A stretch of DNA of 64,000 bases from Marinobacter sp. LQ44 (GCF_001447155.2 NZ_CP014754.1:124001-188000), one strand, 5' to 3'; shown: positions 27,024-41,216, counted from the stretch's first letter. Numbers and translations: made by a program. Notes: generated by a model from the letters alone, not told the origin.

Positions 27024-27836
27024 ATGAGCCGAATTGAAGGCGTACTGAAATCATTGAAAGAGCAGGGTCGAAAGGCGCTGATCCCGTACATCACCGCCGG
27101 TGACCCAGAGCCGGGGCAGACGGTCAGCCTGATGCACACCCTGGTGGATGCTGGCTCAGACATCATTGAGTTGGGCGTGCCGTTTTCCGATCCCATGGCG
27201 GACGGGCCTGTTATCCAGCTTGCCTGTGAGCGAGCCCTTGTGCATGGCACGTCCCTGCGCCAGGTCATCGGAATGGTCAAGGAATTCCGGAAGGCCAACA
27301 CCACCACACCGGTGGTACTGATGGGGTATCTGAACCCGATGGAAGCCATGGGTTACGAGGCGTTTGCGGATGCTGCGGCCGATGCGGGTGTAGACGGTAT
27401 CCTCACCGTTGACCTGCCGCCGGAAGAGGCCGAAGACGTCGCTCCATTGTTTTCCGCCCGTAACATGGACCCAATCTTCCTGCTGGCGCCCACTACCACG
27501 GATGAGCGCATCAAGGCAATCAGCGAACACTCATCCGGTTATGTGTACTATGTTTCAATCAAGGGCGTGACTGGGTCGGCAACCATCAATGTTGATGAAG
27601 TGGCGAAAAAAGTGGCCCATGTGCACGAACTGACGGCGCTGCCGGTCGGTGTCGGATTCGGAATCCGGGATGCGGAGACAGCGGCTGCCGTTGGCAAAGT
27701 ATCCGATGGTGTAATTGTCGGAAGCGTGCTGGTCGATACAATAGCCCGACACCAGACAGATCCCGAAGCCCTGGCCAAGGCGCTGACGGATCTGTTGCAC
27801 CCGATGCGTGAAGCCCTGGATAGTCTGGCATCCTGA
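27024..27836 (+). CDS. trpA: Tryptophan synthase alpha chain
   Basis: 270 residues. It cleaves indole-3-glycerol phosphate and channels indole to TrpB. Catalytic Glu49 ([12 protein letters not shown]) and Asp60 (MADGPVIQ) fall at the positions known from E. coli. The phosphate site is seen in [14 protein letters not shown] and [10 protein letters not shown]. The gene follows trpB by 17 bases. Confidence 0.98.
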   Translation: MSRIEGVLKSLKEQGRKALIPYITAGDPEPGQTVSLMHTLVDAGSDIIELGVPFSDPMADGPVIQLACERALVHGTSLRQVIGMVKEFRKANTTTPVVLMGYLNPMEAMGYEAFADAAADAGVDGILTVDLPPEEAEDVAPLFSARNMDPIFLLAPTTTDERIKAISEHSSGYVYYVSIKGVTGSATINVDEVAKKVAHVHELTALPVGVGFGIRDAETAAAVGKVSDGVIVGSVLVDTIARHQTDPEALAKALTDLLHPMREALDSLAS

Positions 27837-27874
27837 GGGGCCGGCTTCCAGGCATCAAAGGACAGGATGAAAGC

Positions 27875-28804
27875 ATGAGTAACTGGCTGGATAAGATCAT
27901 GCCGAGCAAGATTCGCTCGGAATCGCGGCAACGTACCGGGGTGCCGGAAGGGCTGTGGAAGAAGTGCCCCAAGTGCGGGGCGTTTTTATACAAGCCTGAA
28001 CTCGAGAAAAACCTGGACGTTTGCCCGAAGTGTAACCACCACCTGCGTGTGTCTGCCCGGCGCCGGCTGGACATCTTCCTCGACAAGGACGGCCGCGAAG
28101 AAATAGCCGCAGAACTGGAGCCTTCTGATCGGCTCAAGTTCAAGGACAGCAAGCGCTACAAGGACCGGCTTTCCGCAGCCCAGAAAGCAACCGGCGAAAA
28201 AGACGCCCTGGTCGCTATGAAGGGTTCAACGATGGGCGTTCCCCTGGTGGCTTGTGCTTTCGAGTTCAACTTCCTGGGCGGTTCCATGGGCCAGGTGGTT
28301 GGTGAGAAATTCGTACAGGCGGCCAATGTTTCCCTTGAGCACCGTATTCCCCTGGTCTGCTTTTCTGCCAGCGGTGGCGCCCGTATGCAGGAGGCCATTC
28401 TGTCGTTGATGCAGATGGCAAAGACCGCTGCAGTGCTGGAGAAGCTCAAGCAGGAAGGCATTCCCTACATTTCGATCATGACCGATCCGGTGTTCGGCGG
28501 TGTGTCTGCCAGCCTCGCGATGCTGGGCGACCTCAATATAGCCGAGCCTTATGCGCTGATCGGTTTTGCGGGCCCCCGGGTGATCGAGCAGACCGTCCGC
28601 GAGAAACTGCCGGAAGGTTTCCAGCGCAGTGAATTCCTGCTGGAACACGGTGCTATCGATATGATTCTGCACCGGCACCAGATGCGCGAGCGGGTAGCCC
28701 ACGTTCTTGCCAAGTTCACCGGCCAGGAAAAGCCAGGCACGGAAGATCCCATCGAGTTCGAGATCACGGAAAAACCTGACACAGATGAACACTCCCAGCA
28801 CTGA
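27875..28804 (+). CDS. accD: Acetyl-CoA carboxylase carboxyltransferase beta subunit
   Basis: 309 residues. With AccA it moves the carboxyl group from biotin to acetyl-CoA for fatty acid synthesis. The zinc ribbon is Cys31, Cys34, Cys50 and Cys53 (KCPKCG ... VCPKCNHH). The crotonase-like core has [39 protein letters not shown] and [20 protein letters not shown]. It overlaps folC by twenty bases. Confidence 0.98.
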   Translation: MSNWLDKIMPSKIRSESRQRTGVPEGLWKKCPKCGAFLYKPELEKNLDVCPKCNHHLRVSARRRLDIFLDKDGREEIAAELEPSDRLKFKDSKRYKDRLSAAQKATGEKDALVAMKGSTMGVPLVACAFEFNFLGGSMGQVVGEKFVQAANVSLEHRIPLVCFSASGGARMQEAILSLMQMAKTAAVLEKLKQEGIPYISIMTDPVFGGVSASLAMLGDLNIAEPYALIGFAGPRVIEQTVREKLPEGFQRSEFLLEHGAIDMILHRHQMRERVAHVLAKFTGQEKPGTEDPIEFEITEKPDTDEHSQH

Positions 28805-30083
28805 CGCAAGGCCCGTAACGGTCCCTCCCGGGGCCGGTGCGTCTGTTGAAAAGTGGCTTCAGTATCTGGAAGCCATTCATCCCACCGAAATTGACCTTGG
28901 TCTGGATCGGGTTCTGGTGGTTTTGCGCCGCCTGTTTCCGCGAAAGCCAGCAGCGCGAATCATCACTGTAGCGGGCACCAACGGCAAAGGCACGACCGTG
29001 ACGGCCCTGGAGTCGCTTTTGCGGGCCGCGGGGCGAACCACCGGAGCTTATACTTCGCCCCACCTTCAGCGTTATAACGAGCGGGTTCGGATTAACGGTC
29101 AGGATATCAGCGATGCGGCGTTGATATCCGCCTTCGAACAAGTGGAGGCGGCACGGGGTAAGGTTTCCCTGACCTACTTTGAATTCGGAACCCTGGCAGC
29201 CTTCGTGGCGCTCGCCGACGCGGGTGTCGAAGACTGGATTCTGGAGGTCGGCCTTGGTGGACGCCTGGATGCCGTTAATGTGCTGGACGCTGACTTCGCG
29301 GTGATCACCTCTATTGATATCGACCATATCGGATTTCTGGGCGATAACCGGGAAGTGATCGGCTTCGAAAAGGCCGGTGTTCTGCGGCCCGGGATTACTG
29401 CGGTCTGTGCAGATCCAGAGCCTCCCGCTTCTGTGCTTCAGCAGGCCGCCGCGCAGAAGGTCAATCTTAAGGTGACCGGGCGTGATTACCGGCTCAGGCC
29501 GGTTGGCGATTCCGTTGAGCTGACGATCGAGGGGCTCAGTATAACCCTGCCGGCCGGCCCGCTACCTGTCGAAAGTGTTGCGGCAGCGGTGGTGTTGGCG
29601 CGGGTGTTGGCGCCAACCATGACTGTCAGCCTGTTAGCGGATACCGCCAGGTCTGTAACGGTGCCGGGGCGTTTTGAGCGGTTGAGAACAAGGCCGGATG
29701 TGATCGTGGATGTTGGTCACAATCCCCATGCCGCACGCTGGTTGGCTCAGCGGCTTGGGTTGCAGTGGTCAGGGCAGGGCAAGGTGTTCGGTGTTTATGC
29801 CGCTCTGGCGGATAAAGACGTGGAGGGGGTAATGCGGGCCGTGGCGCCAGTTGTCGAACGCTGGTGGTTCGCCGGTCTCGATGTGCCGCGCGGGCTGAAG
29901 GTGCAGACTCTGGTGGAGCGGGCGCGGGCTTGCGGAATTGCCGGTTGCACGGCGTCTGAGTCTGTGGCTGATGCCATCTCTTCGGCACTGGCGGAGGCCG
30001 GCGAGAACGACACCATTGTGGTATTCGGTTCGTTCTACACCGTTGCGGAGGCCCGGGCCCGACTTGCCGGCGAAGTCTCTTAA
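28785..30083 (+). CDS. folC: Folylpolyglutamate synthase / dihydrofolate synthase
   Basis: 432 residues. It adds glutamate to dihydropteroate and to folates. ATP loop [18 protein letters not shown], then [34 protein letters not shown] and [16 protein letters not shown] are Mur-ligase-type FolC signatures. The start at 28785 lies in the end of accD; an in-frame extension to 28707 is only accD sequence read in another frame. accD-folC-dedD-cvpA-purF is a common gammaproteobacterial run. Confidence 0.96.
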   Translation: MNTPSTDARPVTVPPGAGASVEKWLQYLEAIHPTEIDLGLDRVLVVLRRLFPRKPAARIITVAGTNGKGTTVTALESLLRAAGRTTGAYTSPHLQRYNERVRINGQDISDAALISAFEQVEAARGKVSLTYFEFGTLAAFVALADAGVEDWILEVGLGGRLDAVNVLDADFAVITSIDIDHIGFLGDNREVIGFEKAGVLRPGITAVCADPEPPASVLQQAAAQKVNLKVTGRDYRLRPVGDSVELTIEGLSITLPAGPLPVESVAAAVVLARVLAPTMTVSLLADTARSVTVPGRFERLRTRPDVIVDVGHNPHAARWLAQRLGLQWSGQGKVFGVYAALADKDVEGVMRAVAPVVERWWFAGLDVPRGLKVQTLVERARACGIAGCTASESVADAISSALAEAGENDTIVVFGSFYTVAEARARLAGEVS

Positions 30084-30175
30084 AATTTGTCCATGGCAGG
30101 CGCCGGAGCTTTGTGTTAACGGCACTCGGCGGTTAGTATCAGTACCAAACTGTTAGGTTAAGGGAGCCCTTTCTC

Positions 30176-30856
30176 GTGAACGGATTGAAACAAAGAATCA
30201 TTGGTGCGCTGGTTCTGGTCTCCCTGGCTGTGATTTTTGTGCCGATGATATTTGACGAGCCCCATTCCGAGCGCCAGTCCCGGTCTGTCACCATCCCCGA
30301 GGAGCCGCCGTTCCCTGAAGTGGACGTTCCCCCGGAGCCGGCCCTTGGCGGCAGCGACTACGGCATGAATTCAGCGCCTCAGGACACTCCCGCTACGGAA
30401 TCAGCTCCCGGTTTCCGACTGATTGAAGGCGTTGAGGAGCCTGCGCCAGAATCGTCCAGCGCCCGCGAGCCCGCGGCTGAGGTAGCAGAGCCGGTTACCC
30501 GCACGACGGATAGCCGTGCAGCCAGCTCAGAACCTCAGCCACAGGTTTCGCAATCCTCTGAGCCTGCAACTTCAGCCGGCTCGGCGGAGGAATCCGCTGA
30601 GTTCACCCGGTCACTTGAAGGTGCCTGGGTTGTCCAGCTTGGCAGCTTTGGTAATGCCGACAATGCCCGCCGGCTGCGCGACAATGTTCGTGATATGGGG
30701 TACGGCGCCCACCTGCAGCAAGTGGAGCGCGGCGACACCACGTTGACCCGGGTGTTCAGCGGGCCGTTTGTCAACAAGTCCGAGGCCGAGGCCGCCAAGA
30801 AAGCTCTGGATGATGCCTTCTCACTGAACAGCCTGGTTACCTCCGGCGGAAAGTGA
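30176..30856 (+). CDS. dedD: SPOR-domain protein (DedD-like)
   Basis: 226 residues. One N-terminal membrane helix (residues about 9-26, GALVLVSLAVIFVPMIF) is followed by a long proline/glutamate/serine-rich linker to about residue 150. A C-terminal SPOR domain (GAWVVQLGSFGNADNARRLR ... YGAHLQQVERGDTTLTRVFSG) binds septal peptidoglycan without stem peptides. It acts in cell division. The start is GTG at 30176 with GGGAG upstream. Placed between folC and cvpA as in E. coli and Pseudomonas. Confidence 0.93.
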   Translation: MNGLKQRIIGALVLVSLAVIFVPMIFDEPHSERQSRSVTIPEEPPFPEVDVPPEPALGGSDYGMNSAPQDTPATESAPGFRLIEGVEEPAPESSSAREPAAEVAEPVTRTTDSRAASSEPQPQVSQSSEPATSAGSAEESAEFTRSLEGAWVVQLGSFGNADNARRLRDNVRDMGYGAHLQQVERGDTTLTRVFSGPFVNKSEAEAAKKALDDAFSLNSLVTSGGK

Positions 30857-30948
30857 CCCGATGACTTGCAATTTATGAGCCTCAGGCGGTTTGGTGACGC
30901 CCGGTTTCCTGTTAAAATTCGCGCTTCCTTTTCTCCATCGGGTTTTTC

Positions 30949-31518
30949 ATGGACGCGCTGATCTGGATTGACTGGGTCATCATTGCTCTGATTGCTGTTT
31001 CCACGCTGATCAGTCTGAAGCGGGGCTTTGTTCGCGAAGCCCTGTCGCTGGTGACCTGGGTTGCGGCATTCATCATTGCCCGCACGTTCCATCCTCAGAT
31101 GCAGTCATTGCTTGAATCCACCGTGGAAACACCACTGGTGCGTCTGATTGCGGCCTTTGCGATTCTGTTTTTCGGCACCCTGATTGTGGGCGCTATTATC
31201 AATAATATGATTGGTCATCTGGTGCGGGCGACCGGATTGTCAGCCACCGACCGCGTTCTCGGCATGGGGTTCGGGTTGCTGCGGGGTGTGGTGGTGGTCA
31301 TTGTCGGTATCGCGTTCACCCGCTACACACCGCTTGCCGAAGATACCTGGTGGAGAACGTCCGTGATGATCGACCGCCTGGCGGTGGTCGAAGACTGGTC
31401 CCGCCGAACCCTGGGTGATGAATTTGCCCGGTTCCTGGGCCCTGAAGCAGGGGCCGGGTACAGCACCGAATCCTCAACAGAACAGGAAGGCGTGGAACCC
31501 GCGCCAGCATCCCGTTAA
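30949..31518 (+). CDS. cvpA: CvpA family membrane protein
   Basis: 189 residues with four hydrophobic segments in the first 125 residues (IDWVIIALIAVSTLISLKRGF; LVTWVAAFIIARTF; LIAAFAILFFGTLIVGAI; GLLRGVVVVIVGIAFT) and a soluble tail. CvpA was named for colicin V production in E. coli and is linked to envelope homeostasis. The pairing with purF 34 bases downstream is the classical one. TAAAAT about 35 bases upstream may be a -10. Confidence 0.94.
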   Translation: MDALIWIDWVIIALIAVSTLISLKRGFVREALSLVTWVAAFIIARTFHPQMQSLLESTVETPLVRLIAAFAILFFGTLIVGAIINNMIGHLVRATGLSATDRVLGMGFGLLRGVVVVIVGIAFTRYTPLAEDTWWRTSVMIDRLAVVEDWSRRTLGDEFARFLGPEAGAGYSTESSTEQEGVEPAPASR

Positions 31519-31552
31519 CATTCAGATTTAACACTCGGAGAGTTCCCCAGCC

Positions 31553-33076
31553 ATGTGCGGCATTGTCGGTATTGTCAGTACTTCAAACGTCAACCAGCTT
31601 CTTTACGATGCACTGACTGTTCTTCAGCACCGTGGCCAGGATGCGGCGGGTATTGTGACTTTTCAGGATAACCGGTTTTTTCTGCGCAAGGACAATGGCC
31701 TGGTCCGGGACGTATTCCATACCCGGCATATGCGCAGACTGGTAGGCAATGTGGGGATCGGTCACGTCCGTTACCCCACCGCTGGCAGTTCAAGCTCTGC
31801 CGAGGCCCAGCCGTTTTACGTGAACAGCCCCTATGGCATTACTCTGGCACACAACGGCAACCTGACCAATGCCGATGACCTGAGCAGCGATTTGTTCCGC
31901 ACCGATCTGCGCCACATCAATACCAATTCCGATTCCGAAGTGTTGCTCAACGTATTTGCCCATGAGCTGCAGAAGCTTGGGAAACTGAACCCGACCAAAG
32001 ACGAGATCTTTGCCGCCGTCCGCGCCGTGCACAAGCGGTGCCGGGGTGCCTATGCCGTTATCGCGATGATTACCGGCTACGGCATTGTCGGTTTCCGCGA
32101 CCCCAATGGCATTCGCCCGGCCTGTTACGGTGTGCGGGAAAGCGACGATGGCCAGAAAGAATATATGATCGCCTCGGAGAGCGTGGCTCTGAACGCCGCC
32201 GGCTTCGAGATCGTTCGGGATATCGCACCGGGTGAAGCGGTATACATCGAAACAGACGGTACCCTCTACACCGAGCAATGTGCGGAATCCCCCAAGCTGT
32301 ATCCATGCATCTTCGAGCACGTCTATTTTGCTCGCCCCGACTCCATCATGGACCGGGTGTCGGTTTACAAGGCACGCCTGCGCATGGGCGAAACCCTGGC
32401 AGACAAGGTGCTCAGGGAGCGGCCGGACCATGACATTGATGTGGTGATCCCGATTCCGGACACCAGCCGGACCTCGGCCATGCAGATGGCCTATCAGTTG
32501 GGCGTCAAATACCGGGAAGGCTTTATCAAGAACCGCTATATCGGGCGGACATTCATCATGCCCGGCCAGAAAATGCGGAAGAAGTCGGTGCGCCAGAAGC
32601 TCAATCCCATAGACCTGGAGTTCCGGGGCAAGAACGTCATGCTGGTTGATGATTCCATCGTCCGGGGAACCACCTGTAAGGAGATCGTTCAGATGGCCCG
32701 TGACGCCGGTGCCCGGAACGTCTACTTCGCCTCGGCAGCGCCGCCTGTGCGTTATCCCAACGTGTACGGCATTGATATGCCCTCGGCCAGTGAGCTGATT
32801 GCCCACGACCGTTCGGTGGAGGAGGTTCGGGAGCAGATTGGTGCTGACTGGCTGGTATATCAGGACCTGGAAGACCTGATTACCTGTGTCAACGATGTCA
32901 ACGACGATATCGATGGTTGGGAGTGCTCGGTGTTTACCGGTGATTACGTAACCGGTGACGTAGACGAGGCCTACCTGCGCCGTCTCGAGGACCTGCGTAA
33001 AGACGAGAAGCGTCCCGGTGGGCAGATCATCGACGGTGATAATGCCATTATCGACCTCCATAATGACGAAGACTGA
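31553..33076 (+). CDS. purF: Amidophosphoribosyltransferase
   Basis: 507 residues. First committed step of purine synthesis, from PRPP and glutamine. The N-terminal glutaminase starts at Cys2 (MCGIVGIV), exposed after methionine removal. The PRPP loop is [13 protein letters not shown] at about residue 362. [22 protein letters not shown] and [13 protein letters not shown] are also typical. Confidence 0.98.
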   Translation: MCGIVGIVSTSNVNQLLYDALTVLQHRGQDAAGIVTFQDNRFFLRKDNGLVRDVFHTRHMRRLVGNVGIGHVRYPTAGSSSSAEAQPFYVNSPYGITLAHNGNLTNADDLSSDLFRTDLRHINTNSDSEVLLNVFAHELQKLGKLNPTKDEIFAAVRAVHKRCRGAYAVIAMITGYGIVGFRDPNGIRPACYGVRESDDGQKEYMIASESVALNAAGFEIVRDIAPGEAVYIETDGTLYTEQCAESPKLYPCIFEHVYFARPDSIMDRVSVYKARLRMGETLADKVLRERPDHDIDVVIPIPDTSRTSAMQMAYQLGVKYREGFIKNRYIGRTFIMPGQKMRKKSVRQKLNPIDLEFRGKNVMLVDDSIVRGTTCKEIVQMARDAGARNVYFASAAPPVRYPNVYGIDMPSASELIAHDRSVEEVREQIGADWLVYQDLEDLITCVNDVNDDIDGWECSVFTGDYVTGDVDEAYLRRLEDLRKDEKRPGGQIIDGDNAIIDLHNDED

Positions 33077-33105
33077 ACCCCTAACGCCCATGCCAGGAGA
33101 ACACT

Positions 33106-34329
33106 ATGACCATCGGCCGTGAAGAACACCTCTGGATTCCTGAATCGGATCTGGACGGTATGTCAGTGGATACCCTGGCCGTGAGGGCAGGGCAGGTCCG
33201 CACCGGTCAGCTGGAGCACAGCGACGCCATCTTTCCGACCTCCAGTTTCGTCTATGGCAGTGCCGCCCAGGCGGCAGCCCGTTTTGGTGGTGAGGAGCCC
33301 GGCAACATCTATTCCCGCTTTACCAATCCAACCGTTCAGGGTTTTGAGGCCCGCATCGCTGCCATGGAAGGTGGAGAAAAGGCCGTTGCCACTGCCTCGG
33401 GCATGGCGGCCATCCTGAGTACCTGTATGGCGCTGCTGCAGTCCGGGGATCACGTTATCTGTTCCCGTGGCGTGTTTGGCACCACCAACGTGTTGTTCCA
33501 GAAGTATATGGCGCGTTTCGGGGTTGAGACCACGTTCGTTAGCCTGACGGATGCAGACGGCTGGGAGGCAGCAGTCCGGCCGGAAACCCGGATGCTGTTT
33601 ATTGAAACACCATCCAACCCGCTTTGTGAAATCGCCGATATGGACGCATTGTCGGCGCTGGCGAGGGCCAACGATGCCCTGTTTGTGGTGGATAACTGTT
33701 TCTGCACGCCGGTATTGCAGCGACCCCTTGAGCAAGGGGCGGATCTGGTGATCCATTCAGCCACAAAATACCTGGATGGGCAGGGCCGCTGTGTTGGCGG
33801 AGTGGTGGTAGGGCCTGCCAGGTACCTGGACGAGATCTACGGGTTCCTGCGATCTGCCGGGCCCACCATGAGCCCGTTCAATGCCTGGGTGTTCCAGAAG
33901 GGGCTGGAAACCTTACCGATTCGTATGCGAGCCCACTGCAACAATGCGTTAGAGTTGGCGAACTGGCTCGAACGCCAGCCAAACGTGGAGAGAGTGTTCT
34001 ACGCGGGTCTTGAAAGCCATCCCCAGCATCAGCTGGCGAAGAAGCAACAGGACGGGTTTGGCGGAATTGTGTCGTTTCTGGTCAAAGGGGGCAGAGAAGA
34101 AGCCTGGCGCTTTATTGATGCCACCCGAATGATTTCAATCACAGCGAATCTGGGTGATGTGAAAACCACCATTACCCACCCGGCGACGACAACCCATGGC
34201 CGGTTATCTCCCGAGGATAAAGACAAGGCGGGCATCACCGAGAATCTGATCCGGTTGTCTGTTGGCATTGAAGCCATTGATGACCTGAAAACCGATCTGA
34301 CACGGGGTTTTCAGGCGCTGAAAGACTAA
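33106..34329 (+). CDS. metZ: O-succinylhomoserine sulfhydrylase
   Basis: 407 residues. Cys/Met-metabolism PLP enzyme; PLP lysine Lys221 in HSATKYLDGQGRCVGG, with YSRFTNPTVQGFEARIAAME before it. MetZ makes homocysteine from O-succinylhomoserine and sulfide in Pseudomonas, where it also follows purF. Sequence alone does not exclude cystathionine gamma-synthase activity; synteny favours MetZ. Its product would feed MetH, whose gene is at the far end of the window. Confidence 0.93.
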   Translation: MTIGREEHLWIPESDLDGMSVDTLAVRAGQVRTGQLEHSDAIFPTSSFVYGSAAQAAARFGGEEPGNIYSRFTNPTVQGFEARIAAMEGGEKAVATASGMAAILSTCMALLQSGDHVICSRGVFGTTNVLFQKYMARFGVETTFVSLTDADGWEAAVRPETRMLFIETPSNPLCEIADMDALSALARANDALFVVDNCFCTPVLQRPLEQGADLVIHSATKYLDGQGRCVGGVVVGPARYLDEIYGFLRSAGPTMSPFNAWVFQKGLETLPIRMRAHCNNALELANWLERQPNVERVFYAGLESHPQHQLAKKQQDGFGGIVSFLVKGGREEAWRFIDATRMISITANLGDVKTTITHPATTTHGRLSPEDKDKAGITENLIRLSVGIEAIDDLKTDLTRGFQALKD

Positions 34330-34352
34330 ACTCACTGATGGTTTGAGTATTC

Positions 34353-36938
34353 ATGGCGGAATCCGCTAAAGCGAAACAAGCAGCATCGACGGAACTGACA
34401 GAAAAACAACAGCGCTTTCGCCGCCTGATGGCCCAAGGGGCCAGAGAGGGTGCGGTTATCGGCATGATTGTGCTGTGCATCTATCTGGCGATGGCGCTGT
34501 TTACCTTCAGTGCGTCTGACCCCGGGTGGGCGAGTATCGGCCACGATACTCGCGTGGATAACGCCGCCGGGCGCTCCGGCGCCTGGCTCGCAAGCCTGCT
34601 GGTGGACTTCTTCGGGCAGGTTTCCTGGCTGTTCCCGGTGATGATTGCCGGTTATGCCGTCATGCTGATCCGTCGCAGGCATGAGTCACTGGACCTCCAT
34701 TGGCCACTGTTCATGGTTCGCTTTGGCGGGTTTCTGCTGATTCTGTTGTCGGCCACCAGCCTGCTTTCCCTTTATTCGGTATTTGGCCTTGGGTCCTCCT
34801 CCGGCGGTGTACTGGGAACAGCGGTTTCAGAAGCCATGGTGCGCTTCTTCAATCTGCCAGCCACCACGCTGTTGCTGATCGCGATCTTCCTGTTTGCCCT
34901 GACCGTGACCGTCGGCCTGTCCTGGTTCCGCTTGATGGACCATGTTGGTGGGTTGACGCTCAAAACCGGGCGTTGGCTTCAGTCGCTGTTCAAGGGCAGC
35001 GAGCGCAAGGACAAAAGCTCTGGTGTGCCTCTTGCTGCCCGCCCTGAGCCAGAGCCTCCGGTTATCAAGGACCGGGTGGCGCAGGCCAATCCGGTAGCAG
35101 GGAAAGCACCTCAGAAAGACTCCTGGTGGCGCCGTTTATTCCGCCGCAAACCAAAAGCGGCCGATAAAGGTACGCAGAAGGAAAGAAGCAAAGCTCGTAA
35201 GGAACCGGCGATTGACGGGCTTCCTGAAATTGACCCAGAACCCGCAAGACTGGAAAGTTTCAGCTCGGGGGATCGGGATGAAACGCCTCGCAAGGCGGCC
35301 GCGCCCCAGCAGCCCAAGCCCGCGAACCGGGCACTGAAAATTGCCCCGTTCAAGAAGGATGATCAGGGGCCTGCCGACAAGAAAGCCAACAGCAAGCAGG
35401 GTTCTTTGCTGGAAGACATTGAGAGCCTGATCCCGCCCATTTCCTTGCTGGACCCGCCTGAGGAACATAAAGAAAAGGGTTACTCGGAAGAATCACTGGA
35501 GCACATGTCGCGCCTGCTCGAAGAGAAGCTGGCGGATTTCGGTGTCACGGTAGAGGTGGTCGAGGTCAATCCTGGCCCGGTTATCACCCGATTCGAGATC
35601 AAGCCCGCCGCCGGGGTGAAAGTCAGCAAGATTTCCAACCTGGCCAAGGATCTCGCCCGTTCATTGGCGGTGTTGAGTGTGCGGGTGGTGGAAGTCATAC
35701 CCGGAAAGTCCGTGGTGGGCATCGAGATTCCCAATGAGGAGCGGGAAATCGTTCGTCTGAGCGAAGTTCTTGGAGCCCGGGTGTTTACCGAGTCGTCATC
35801 GCCGCTGACTCTGGCACTGGGCAACGATATTGGCGGTAATCCGATGGTGGCCAATCTGGCCAAGATGCCGCACCTGCTGGTGGCCGGTACGACCGGTTCG
35901 GGTAAATCGGTCGGGGTTAACGCCATGCTGCTGAGCATGCTGCTCAAAGCCAGTCCCGATGAAGTGCGCTTTATCATGGTGGACCCGAAGATGCTGGAAC
36001 TGAGCATCTACGACGGCATCCCGCACCTGCTGGCACCGGTTGTGACGGACATGAAAGAAGCCGCCAATGCACTGCGCTGGTGTGTGGCGGAGATGGAGCG
36101 GCGCTACCGTTTGATGGCCAGCCTGGGCGTGCGCAACATCGCCGGCTATAACAAAAAGGTGAAGGACGCCAGGGCTGAGGGCGAGCCGTTACTGGACCCT
36201 CTCTGGAAACCGGATGAATACCTGGCGAACGACGAACAGGAGCGGCCAGAACTGGAAACCCTGCCGTTCATCGTTGTCGTAATCGACGAATTCGCTGACA
36301 TGATGATGATTGTCGGCAAAAAGGTGGAAGAGCTGATCGCCCGCATTGCCCAGAAGGCCCGTGCCGCCGGTATCCATCTGATTCTTGCCACCCAGCGGCC
36401 ATCCGTGGATGTGATCACAGGCCTGATCAAGGCCAATATCCCAACCCGGATGTCGTTCCAGGTGTCGTCCAAGATCGACTCCCGTACCGTGCTTGATCAG
36501 GGTGGCGCCGAACAGCTGCTGGGCCACGGCGACATGCTCTACCTGCCGCCGGGTTCTGGCCTGCCGGTTCGGGTACACGGAGCCTTCGTTGACGATGACG
36601 AAGTACACCGGGTGGTCAGCGCCTGGAAAGCCCGGGGTGAACCGGAATACGTGGATGATGTGCTTAACGGGGCAGAAGGTGAGCACCTGCCGGGCGTGCC
36701 AACCCTAAGCGAAGGCGGTGCCGGCGGTGGTGACGAAGGAGACGCGCTGTTCGATGAAGCGGTGGCCTTTGTAACCGAGAACCGACGGGTGTCGATCTCC
36801 TCCGTTCAACGTAAATTCAAGATCGGCTACAACCGTGCTGCGAACCTGGTAGACGCCATGGAAGCCTCGGGAGTGGTCAGTCCGGCGGGTCACAATGGTG
36901 CCAGGGAAGTTCTGGCGCCGCCGCCCCCAAGAGACTAG
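34353..36938 (+). CDS. ftsK: DNA translocase FtsK
   Basis: 861 residues. An N-terminal membrane domain with four or more helices (about residues 28-200) anchors it at the septum. A charged, low-complexity linker runs to about 370, then the motor: Walker [15 protein letters not shown] with Lys518, [11 protein letters not shown] (Walker B) and [15 protein letters not shown]. The C-terminal gamma winged helix ([20 protein letters not shown] ... [18 protein letters not shown]) reads KOPS and activates XerCD. It clears chromosomes from the closing septum. Confidence 0.97.
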   Translation: MAESAKAKQAASTELTEKQQRFRRLMAQGAREGAVIGMIVLCIYLAMALFTFSASDPGWASIGHDTRVDNAAGRSGAWLASLLVDFFGQVSWLFPVMIAGYAVMLIRRRHESLDLHWPLFMVRFGGFLLILLSATSLLSLYSVFGLGSSSGGVLGTAVSEAMVRFFNLPATTLLLIAIFLFALTVTVGLSWFRLMDHVGGLTLKTGRWLQSLFKGSERKDKSSGVPLAARPEPEPPVIKDRVAQANPVAGKAPQKDSWWRRLFRRKPKAADKGTQKERSKARKEPAIDGLPEIDPEPARLESFSSGDRDETPRKAAAPQQPKPANRALKIAPFKKDDQGPADKKANSKQGSLLEDIESLIPPISLLDPPEEHKEKGYSEESLEHMSRLLEEKLADFGVTVEVVEVNPGPVITRFEIKPAAGVKVSKISNLAKDLARSLAVLSVRVVEVIPGKSVVGIEIPNEEREIVRLSEVLGARVFTESSSPLTLALGNDIGGNPMVANLAKMPHLLVAGTTGSGKSVGVNAMLLSMLLKASPDEVRFIMVDPKMLELSIYDGIPHLLAPVVTDMKEAANALRWCVAEMERRYRLMASLGVRNIAGYNKKVKDARAEGEPLLDPLWKPDEYLANDEQERPELETLPFIVVVIDEFADMMMIVGKKVEELIARIAQKARAAGIHLILATQRPSVDVITGLIKANIPTRMSFQVSSKIDSRTVLDQGGAEQLLGHGDMLYLPPGSGLPVRVHGAFVDDDEVHRVVSAWKARGEPEYVDDVLNGAEGEHLPGVPTLSEGGAGGGDEGDALFDEAVAFVTENRRVSISSVQRKFKIGYNRAANLVDAMEASGVVSPAGHNGAREVLAPPPPRD

Positions 36939-36951
36939 GAGCAGCATACTT

Positions 36952-37605
36952 ATGATCAGATCTGTCTACACGATAATAGCGGCGCTGTGCATGATGGCCG
37001 TTGTGGCAACGGCCTCTGCGGAACAGGGCAACAGCTCTCGCGATGCCGCTGAAGAACTGGCCTCTATGTTGCGCAGTTACCAAACCTACCAGGCCGATTT
37101 CATCCAGATTGTGGTCAATGAAAATGGCAACCGGGTTCAGGAAACCCGTGGGTCTCTGAAGGCCAAGCGACCGGGTCTGTTCTACTGGGAAACCGGTGCG
37201 CCTTTGTCCCAGTTTATTGTCAGTGACGGCGACACGGTGGAGGTTTACGACCCGGATCTGGAACAGGTCACTATTCACACCTTGGATGACCGGGTACAGA
37301 CGACACCGGCGCTGCTTCTGAGTGGCGAAGTGGATAATCTTGAGGAAACCTACGATGTGAGTGAGCGCCGGATGGGTGACAATACCCGCGAGTTCACCCT
37401 GGTTCCCAGGGGCGGCGATTCCCTGTTTACATCTTTACGCTTGAGCTTCTACAAGGGTGAGCTTCAGGAAATGAGAATGGAAGATTCGCTGTCTCAACTG
37501 AGTATTCTCAGCTTTGACCGGATAACCCTGAATCAGGAACTGGACAACAGTGCCTTCCGCCTGGAATACCCCGAGGAGGTGGATATTATTCGGGACGGTG
37601 CCTGA
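36952..37605 (+). CDS. lolA: Outer-membrane lipoprotein carrier protein
   Basis: 217 residues. Periplasmic chaperone moving lipoproteins from LolCDE to LolB. The signal peptide ends near residue 23 ([19 protein letters not shown]). The mature part begins with [20 protein letters not shown] and carries [20 protein letters not shown], the LolA signature. The start at 36952 has AGGAG nine bases upstream; an in-frame extension to 36895 lies in the end of ftsK. Its TGA shares a base with the rarA ATG. Confidence 0.96.
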   Translation: MIRSVYTIIAALCMMAVVATASAEQGNSSRDAAEELASMLRSYQTYQADFIQIVVNENGNRVQETRGSLKAKRPGLFYWETGAPLSQFIVSDGDTVEVYDPDLEQVTIHTLDDRVQTTPALLLSGEVDNLEETYDVSERRMGDNTREFTLVPRGGDSLFTSLRLSFYKGELQEMRMEDSLSQLSILSFDRITLNQELDNSAFRLEYPEEVDIIRDGA

Positions 37606-38939
37606 TGCAGGACAACCTGTTTGAGCCCGAGGCCGGATTCCAGCCCCTGGCGGCCCGAATGCGGCCGGCCAACCTGGACGAATACGTTGGCCAGTCTCAT
37701 CTGGTCGGCCCCAGAAAACCGCTCAGGCGCGCCGTAGAGCAGGGCCAACTGCATTCGATGATTCTCTGGGGGCCACCCGGAGTGGGTAAAACCACCTTTG
37801 CCCGGCTGTTGGCCAATGTGGGTGACTTGTCCTATGAAACGCTCTCTGCGGTGCTCAGCGGCGTCAAGGATATCCGGGATGTGGTCGAGCGGGCCCGCAA
37901 CCGCAAGCAGTCCCAGGGCAGGGACACGTTGCTGTTCGTTGACGAGGTGCACCGGTTCAACAAAAGCCAGCAGGATGCCTTTCTCCCTCATATTGAAGAT
38001 GGCACCTTCATTTTTGTGGGTGCCACCACGGAAAACCCCTCTTTCGAACTGAATAGCGCGCTCTTGTCGCGGACCCGCGTATATGTGCTCAAAAACCTGG
38101 ACAAGCCGGACATCCTTGAGCTCCTGAATCGAGCATTGGTTTCGCCAGCGGGCTTCGGCGGCACCCTTCAGGTACCAGCCGGGGTGCTGGATAACATGGC
38201 CGAAGCCTCTGGAGGCGATGCCCGGCGTGCTCTGAACATTCTTGAGGTGGCCGCTGACCTGGCCGAGCCGGATGACAACGGGCAGAACGCCATCACCGCC
38301 CAGACACTGGAACAGGTACTGCAAACCAGCCTGCGCCGGTTCGACAAAGGCGGCGACGTGTTCTATGACCAGATCTCCGCGTTGCACAAATCCGTGCGGG
38401 GCTCCAGCCCCGATGGTTCCCTGTACTGGCTTTGCCGTATGCTGGACGGTGGCTGTGACCCCCTGTACGTGGCGCGGCGCCTGGTGCGGATCGCCAGCGA
38501 AGACATCGGCAACGCCGACCCCCGTGCCCTGCAAATTACCATGCAGGCCTGGGATGCCCAGGAGCGGCTGGGATCACCGGAAGGGGAGCTGGCGCTGGCC
38601 CAGGCTGTCACCTACCTGGCGCTGGCACCAAAGAGTAATGCCGTGTACAAGGCGTTCAACCAGTGCATGGCGGACATCCGAAAGGATCCTGATTACGAAG
38701 TGCCGGTGCACTTGCGTAATGCGCCTACCAAGCTGATGAAAAGCCTGGGCCACGGTGATGAATATCGCTACGCCCATGACTCTCCGGACGCTTACGCGGC
38801 CGGAGAGTCTTACCTGCCTGAAGCGATTCACCAACGCCGTTACTATCAGCCTGTCATGCGTGGGCTGGAGATCAAACTGGCTGAAAAGCGCCAGCGCCTG
38901 GATGATCTCGATGCCCGAAGCGGCAAAAAGCGTTATTGA
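37605..38939 (+). CDS. rarA: Replication-associated recombination protein RarA (MgsA)
   Basis: 444 residues. AAA+ ATPase related to clamp loaders, acting at stalled forks. [18 protein letters not shown], Walker [10 protein letters not shown] (Lys62), Walker [17 protein letters not shown] and sensor [17 protein letters not shown] are clear, with the C-terminal MgsA tetramerisation part after [13 protein letters not shown]. It overlaps lolA by one base; lolA-rarA-serS is the Pseudomonas order. Confidence 0.96.
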   Translation: MQDNLFEPEAGFQPLAARMRPANLDEYVGQSHLVGPRKPLRRAVEQGQLHSMILWGPPGVGKTTFARLLANVGDLSYETLSAVLSGVKDIRDVVERARNRKQSQGRDTLLFVDEVHRFNKSQQDAFLPHIEDGTFIFVGATTENPSFELNSALLSRTRVYVLKNLDKPDILELLNRALVSPAGFGGTLQVPAGVLDNMAEASGGDARRALNILEVAADLAEPDDNGQNAITAQTLEQVLQTSLRRFDKGGDVFYDQISALHKSVRGSSPDGSLYWLCRMLDGGCDPLYVARRLVRIASEDIGNADPRALQITMQAWDAQERLGSPEGELALAQAVTYLALAPKSNAVYKAFNQCMADIRKDPDYEVPVHLRNAPTKLMKSLGHGDEYRYAHDSPDAYAAGESYLPEAIHQRRYYQPVMRGLEIKLAEKRQRLDDLDARSGKKRY

Positions 38940-39007
38940 TGTAACGCTCATGCCGCAAAATACCTGGCCCTCGGCCTGGGGATGGTGGTCAGCAGAACCA
39001 CGGCAGG

Positions 39008-39013
39008 TATAAT
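39008..39013 (+). promoter_or_regulatory. Perfect -10 hexamer upstream of serS
   Basis: TATAAT lies 46 bases before the serS ATG, in the middle of a short dyad (CGGCA/TGCCG, 39001-39018). No good -35 is visible at the right distance, so confidence is limited. Confidence 0.4.
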
Positions 39014-39020
39014 GCCGTGA

Positions 39021-41182
<2,162 letters not shown>

Positions 41183-41216
41183 GGGTGGAGAAGCAGGGCG
41201 GGCCCGCGTATCGGTC

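Noticed and set aside
31790..33091. 433-codon open frame on the minus strand
   Set aside because: Shadow of purF.
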